From: Comamonadaceae bacterium PBBC1
Lineage (GTDB): Bacteria > Pseudomonadota > Gammaproteobacteria > Burkholderiales > Burkholderiaceae_C
Assembly: GCA_002256145.1 (NCBI GenBank)
Contig: NKIP01000033.1
Coordinates: forward strand, 1 to 38,367
DNA: 38,367 nucleotides
Direction of reading: 5' to 3'
Part shown: positions 37,207 through 38,367 of the stretch, in pieces
Position numbering within the stretch: the stretch's first letter is position 1
Layout of the letters: each line of letters starts with the position of its first letter
The notes under the pieces: generated by a model
What the model was told of the DNA's origin: nothing
What the model saw: the letters and a program-made list of their open reading frames with translations, nothing else
The model's database searches: none
Made by a program: the position numbers and the translations under genes

Positions 37207-38166
37207 ATGATTTCAACCACCAATCATATTCGCGGCGAACAACTTCGCCAATTGCGTGAATCCCAGGGCATCACTGTTCCTAACCTAGCTCGTCACGTCC
37301 ATTTGTCATCGGCCCAGATTTTGCAGCTCGAATATGGTGATGTGTTGCCAGGAAAACGATCGATGTTTTACTCATCAGCGATTGAAGAGATTGCAGCGAT
37401 TAAATTGGCGAAAGCCCTCGGCGCTGACCCACAGGCACTTTGGAACAACAAAGCCATCGTCACAATCAACTCGACAGCTTCAGAGCTGCAAGAGCTTTCA
37501 GCACAAGAGAACATCAAATCCGCTGAAGCCGTTCCTATCGCAACAACAAGCTCAACTTCAGCCAGTTTCAGCCCACTCTTACCAGCTGTGAAAAATGGTA
37601 AGAATACATTCTTGCCTGTTGTCGGGTCTGCACTTGTTTTATCTGCATGTGCTGCGCTTTTGTATTCTCAACTTGATATTTCATTCAACTCGTTGACCAG
37701 CAGTGCCTTATCGTTGATCACATTAAAAGAAGTACCTAAACAGGACTCATCAATCAGATCGTTCGCGCCTTCTGCAATTCCCGCCACAGTGGCATCAGCG
37801 CCTGTCAAATCACCTCCTGAAACTGTTAAATTGGTCCCAGCATTGGTACAAGAACCAGCTCTGTTTGGGTGTGACCGTCAAAAATCACCCATCAATTTGG
37901 CTGCGGATCAGCCCCAAAAAGCCGGGATCAGTGTCTATATTGAAGCTTTGGAGGAGGTAAGTTTGTGCATTGAAGACAGTGCGGGGATTCAACACTTGGC
38001 AACGCTCAAAGCCAATGAACACAAAACATTTCGCGGCACCCCTCCTTGGTCGGTGCATGCCAGCGACCCAGCAAAAATTAATTTGTTTTTTCAAGGCCAA
38101 AAACTACACTGGCCGGAGGTCAAAGATGCATTTTTTATCCTGAAAGAAACTGCTGGTGCTTTTTAA
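37207..38166 (+). CDS. RodZ-like membrane protein with N-terminal HTH (HTH_25) and C-terminal DUF4115-like domain
   Basis: RodZ-type proteins link the MreB cytoskeleton to the membrane. This 319-residue protein has a cytoplasmic HTH (residues about 8-70: GEQLRQLRESQGITVPNLAR and HLSSAQILQLEYG), a membrane helix near 138-158 (LPVVGSALVLSACAALLYS), a Pro/Ala/Ser-rich linker (about 180-220), and a C-terminal beta domain (KAGISVYIEALEEVSLCIED to PPWSVHASDPAKINLFFQGQ) like DUF4115 of RodZ. In betaproteobacteria rodZ usually lies between rlmN/pilF and ispG, which are absent here, so this is probably a paralog. The start at 37207 is chosen over a TTG at 37177. Confidence 0.75.
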   Translation: MISTTNHIRGEQLRQLRESQGITVPNLARHVHLSSAQILQLEYGDVLPGKRSMFYSSAIEEIAAIKLAKALGADPQALWNNKAIVTINSTASELQELSAQENIKSAEAVPIATTSSTSASFSPLLPAVKNGKNTFLPVVGSALVLSACAALLYSQLDISFNSLTSSALSLITLKEVPKQDSSIRSFAPSAIPATVASAPVKSPPETVKLVPALVQEPALFGCDRQKSPINLAADQPQKAGISVYIEALEEVSLCIEDSAGIQHLATLKANEHKTFRGTPPWSVHASDPAKINLFFQGQKLHWPEVKDAFFILKETAGAF

Positions 38167-38243
38167 AAGGTAGTGGCTGCCACTTGTAAGTTGAACGATT
38201 GCATTGGTGATCTCTGCCCAATAAAAAAAGCCACCCAACACTT

Positions 38244-38270
38244 TGAACCTGCCCCTGTTGAACGTACCTC
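38244..38270 (-). repeat. IS3-family terminal inverted repeat (orfB side)
   Basis: The sequence starts TGAACCTGCCCCTGTTG and matches the opposite end of the same type of element (248 down to 222) at 19 of 27 positions. It lies 12 bp before the orfB stop codon, a normal distance for IS3-family elements. Confidence 0.7.
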
Positions 38271-38282
38271 TTAGCCATTCGA

Positions 38283-38367
38283 TTATGCTGCCTTCTTTTG
38301 CTGTGCCGCGTGCCAGCTTTTCTCAAACTGCATCGGACTGACGTAGCCCAGGGTCGAATGAAGTCTG
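38283..38367 (-). CDS. IS3-family transposase OrfB, C-terminal fragment
   Basis: Reverse-strand translation gives RLHSTLGYVSPMQFEKSW followed by HAAQQKKAA and a TAA stop at 38285-38283. R-x-HSxLGYxSPxxFE is the highly conserved C-terminal block of the IS3-family integrase (rve) domain, just after the catalytic Glu of the DDE triad, which lies beyond the window edge. Confidence 0.88.
   Translation of the reverse strand, partial: RLHSTLGYVSPMQFEKSWHAAQQKKAA

Larger units (their letters stand above)
38244..38367 (-). mobile_element. IS3-family insertion sequence, right (orfB) end, cut by window edge
   Basis: The last 124 bases contain the terminal repeat and the final 27 codons of an OrfB transposase on the minus strand. 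The orientation is the same as that of the IS fragment at the start of the window, so the whole region is bracketed by two direct copies, or by one copy if the molecule is circular. The gap between this end and the RodZ-like gene is 77 bp with no feature seen. Confidence 0.85.

Overview
The window looks like a chromosomal contig from a betaproteobacterium of the order Burkholderiales, probably Comamonadaceae. That is inferred from the pyruvate dehydrogenase operon layout (aceE, aceF with two lipoyl domains, lpdA with its own N-terminal lipoyl domain), from the order divergent PAS kinase, FixJ-type regulator, folD, oligopeptidase A, and from the GC-rich codon use of the core genes. Both ends of the window lie inside IS3-family elements in the same orientation (1-248 and 38244-38367), so the sequence probably stops where a multicopy insertion sequence broke the assembly.

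Layout. Positions 1-8300, all on the minus strand, are a decaying defence island: an IS3 end, a DUF2130 gene with two in-frame stops and an IS truncation, an AlbA/Schlafen-type ATP-binding regulator, a full-length type I restriction subunit HsdR, an AAA ATPase preceded by a striking array of CRACTTAT boxes, a short hsdS C-terminal relic with no hsdM, and a CcdB-type toxin with its antitoxin. Positions 8312-9873 hold a second, 5'-truncated copy of lpdA, nearly identical to the complete copy at 20792-22642.

Between the two lpdA copies sits an 11-kb accessory block (9877-20623). It encodes a DhlA-like haloalkane dehalogenase and an AraC regulator on the minus strand. Divergent from them are a GMC alcohol dehydrogenase, an OmpW/AlkL-like outer-membrane protein, an unrecognised AT-rich beta-propeller-like protein, a FadD-type acyl-CoA ligase, a second dehalogenase-fold hydrolase and an aldehyde dehydrogenase. 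Read together, these genes form a plausible complete route from a halogenated alkane through alcohol, aldehyde and acid to acyl-CoA, with an uptake porin and a regulator but no alkane hydroxylase. A complete lpdA on the upstream side and a 5'-truncated lpdA on the far side is the arrangement left when a circular DNA carrying an lpdA fragment integrates by one crossover.

Positions 20735-33816 are core genome: lpdA, a small DUF2214-like membrane protein, aceF and aceE on the minus strand; a PAS histidine kinase and FixJ/LuxR-type regulator on the plus strand; then folD and oligopeptidase A. Positions 34040-38166 are AT-rich: a TetR regulator, a divergent cydA-like gene without cydB and lacking one conserved glutamate, a doubtful small ORF and a RodZ-like membrane HTH protein. 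No tRNA, rRNA or CRISPR array was recognised.
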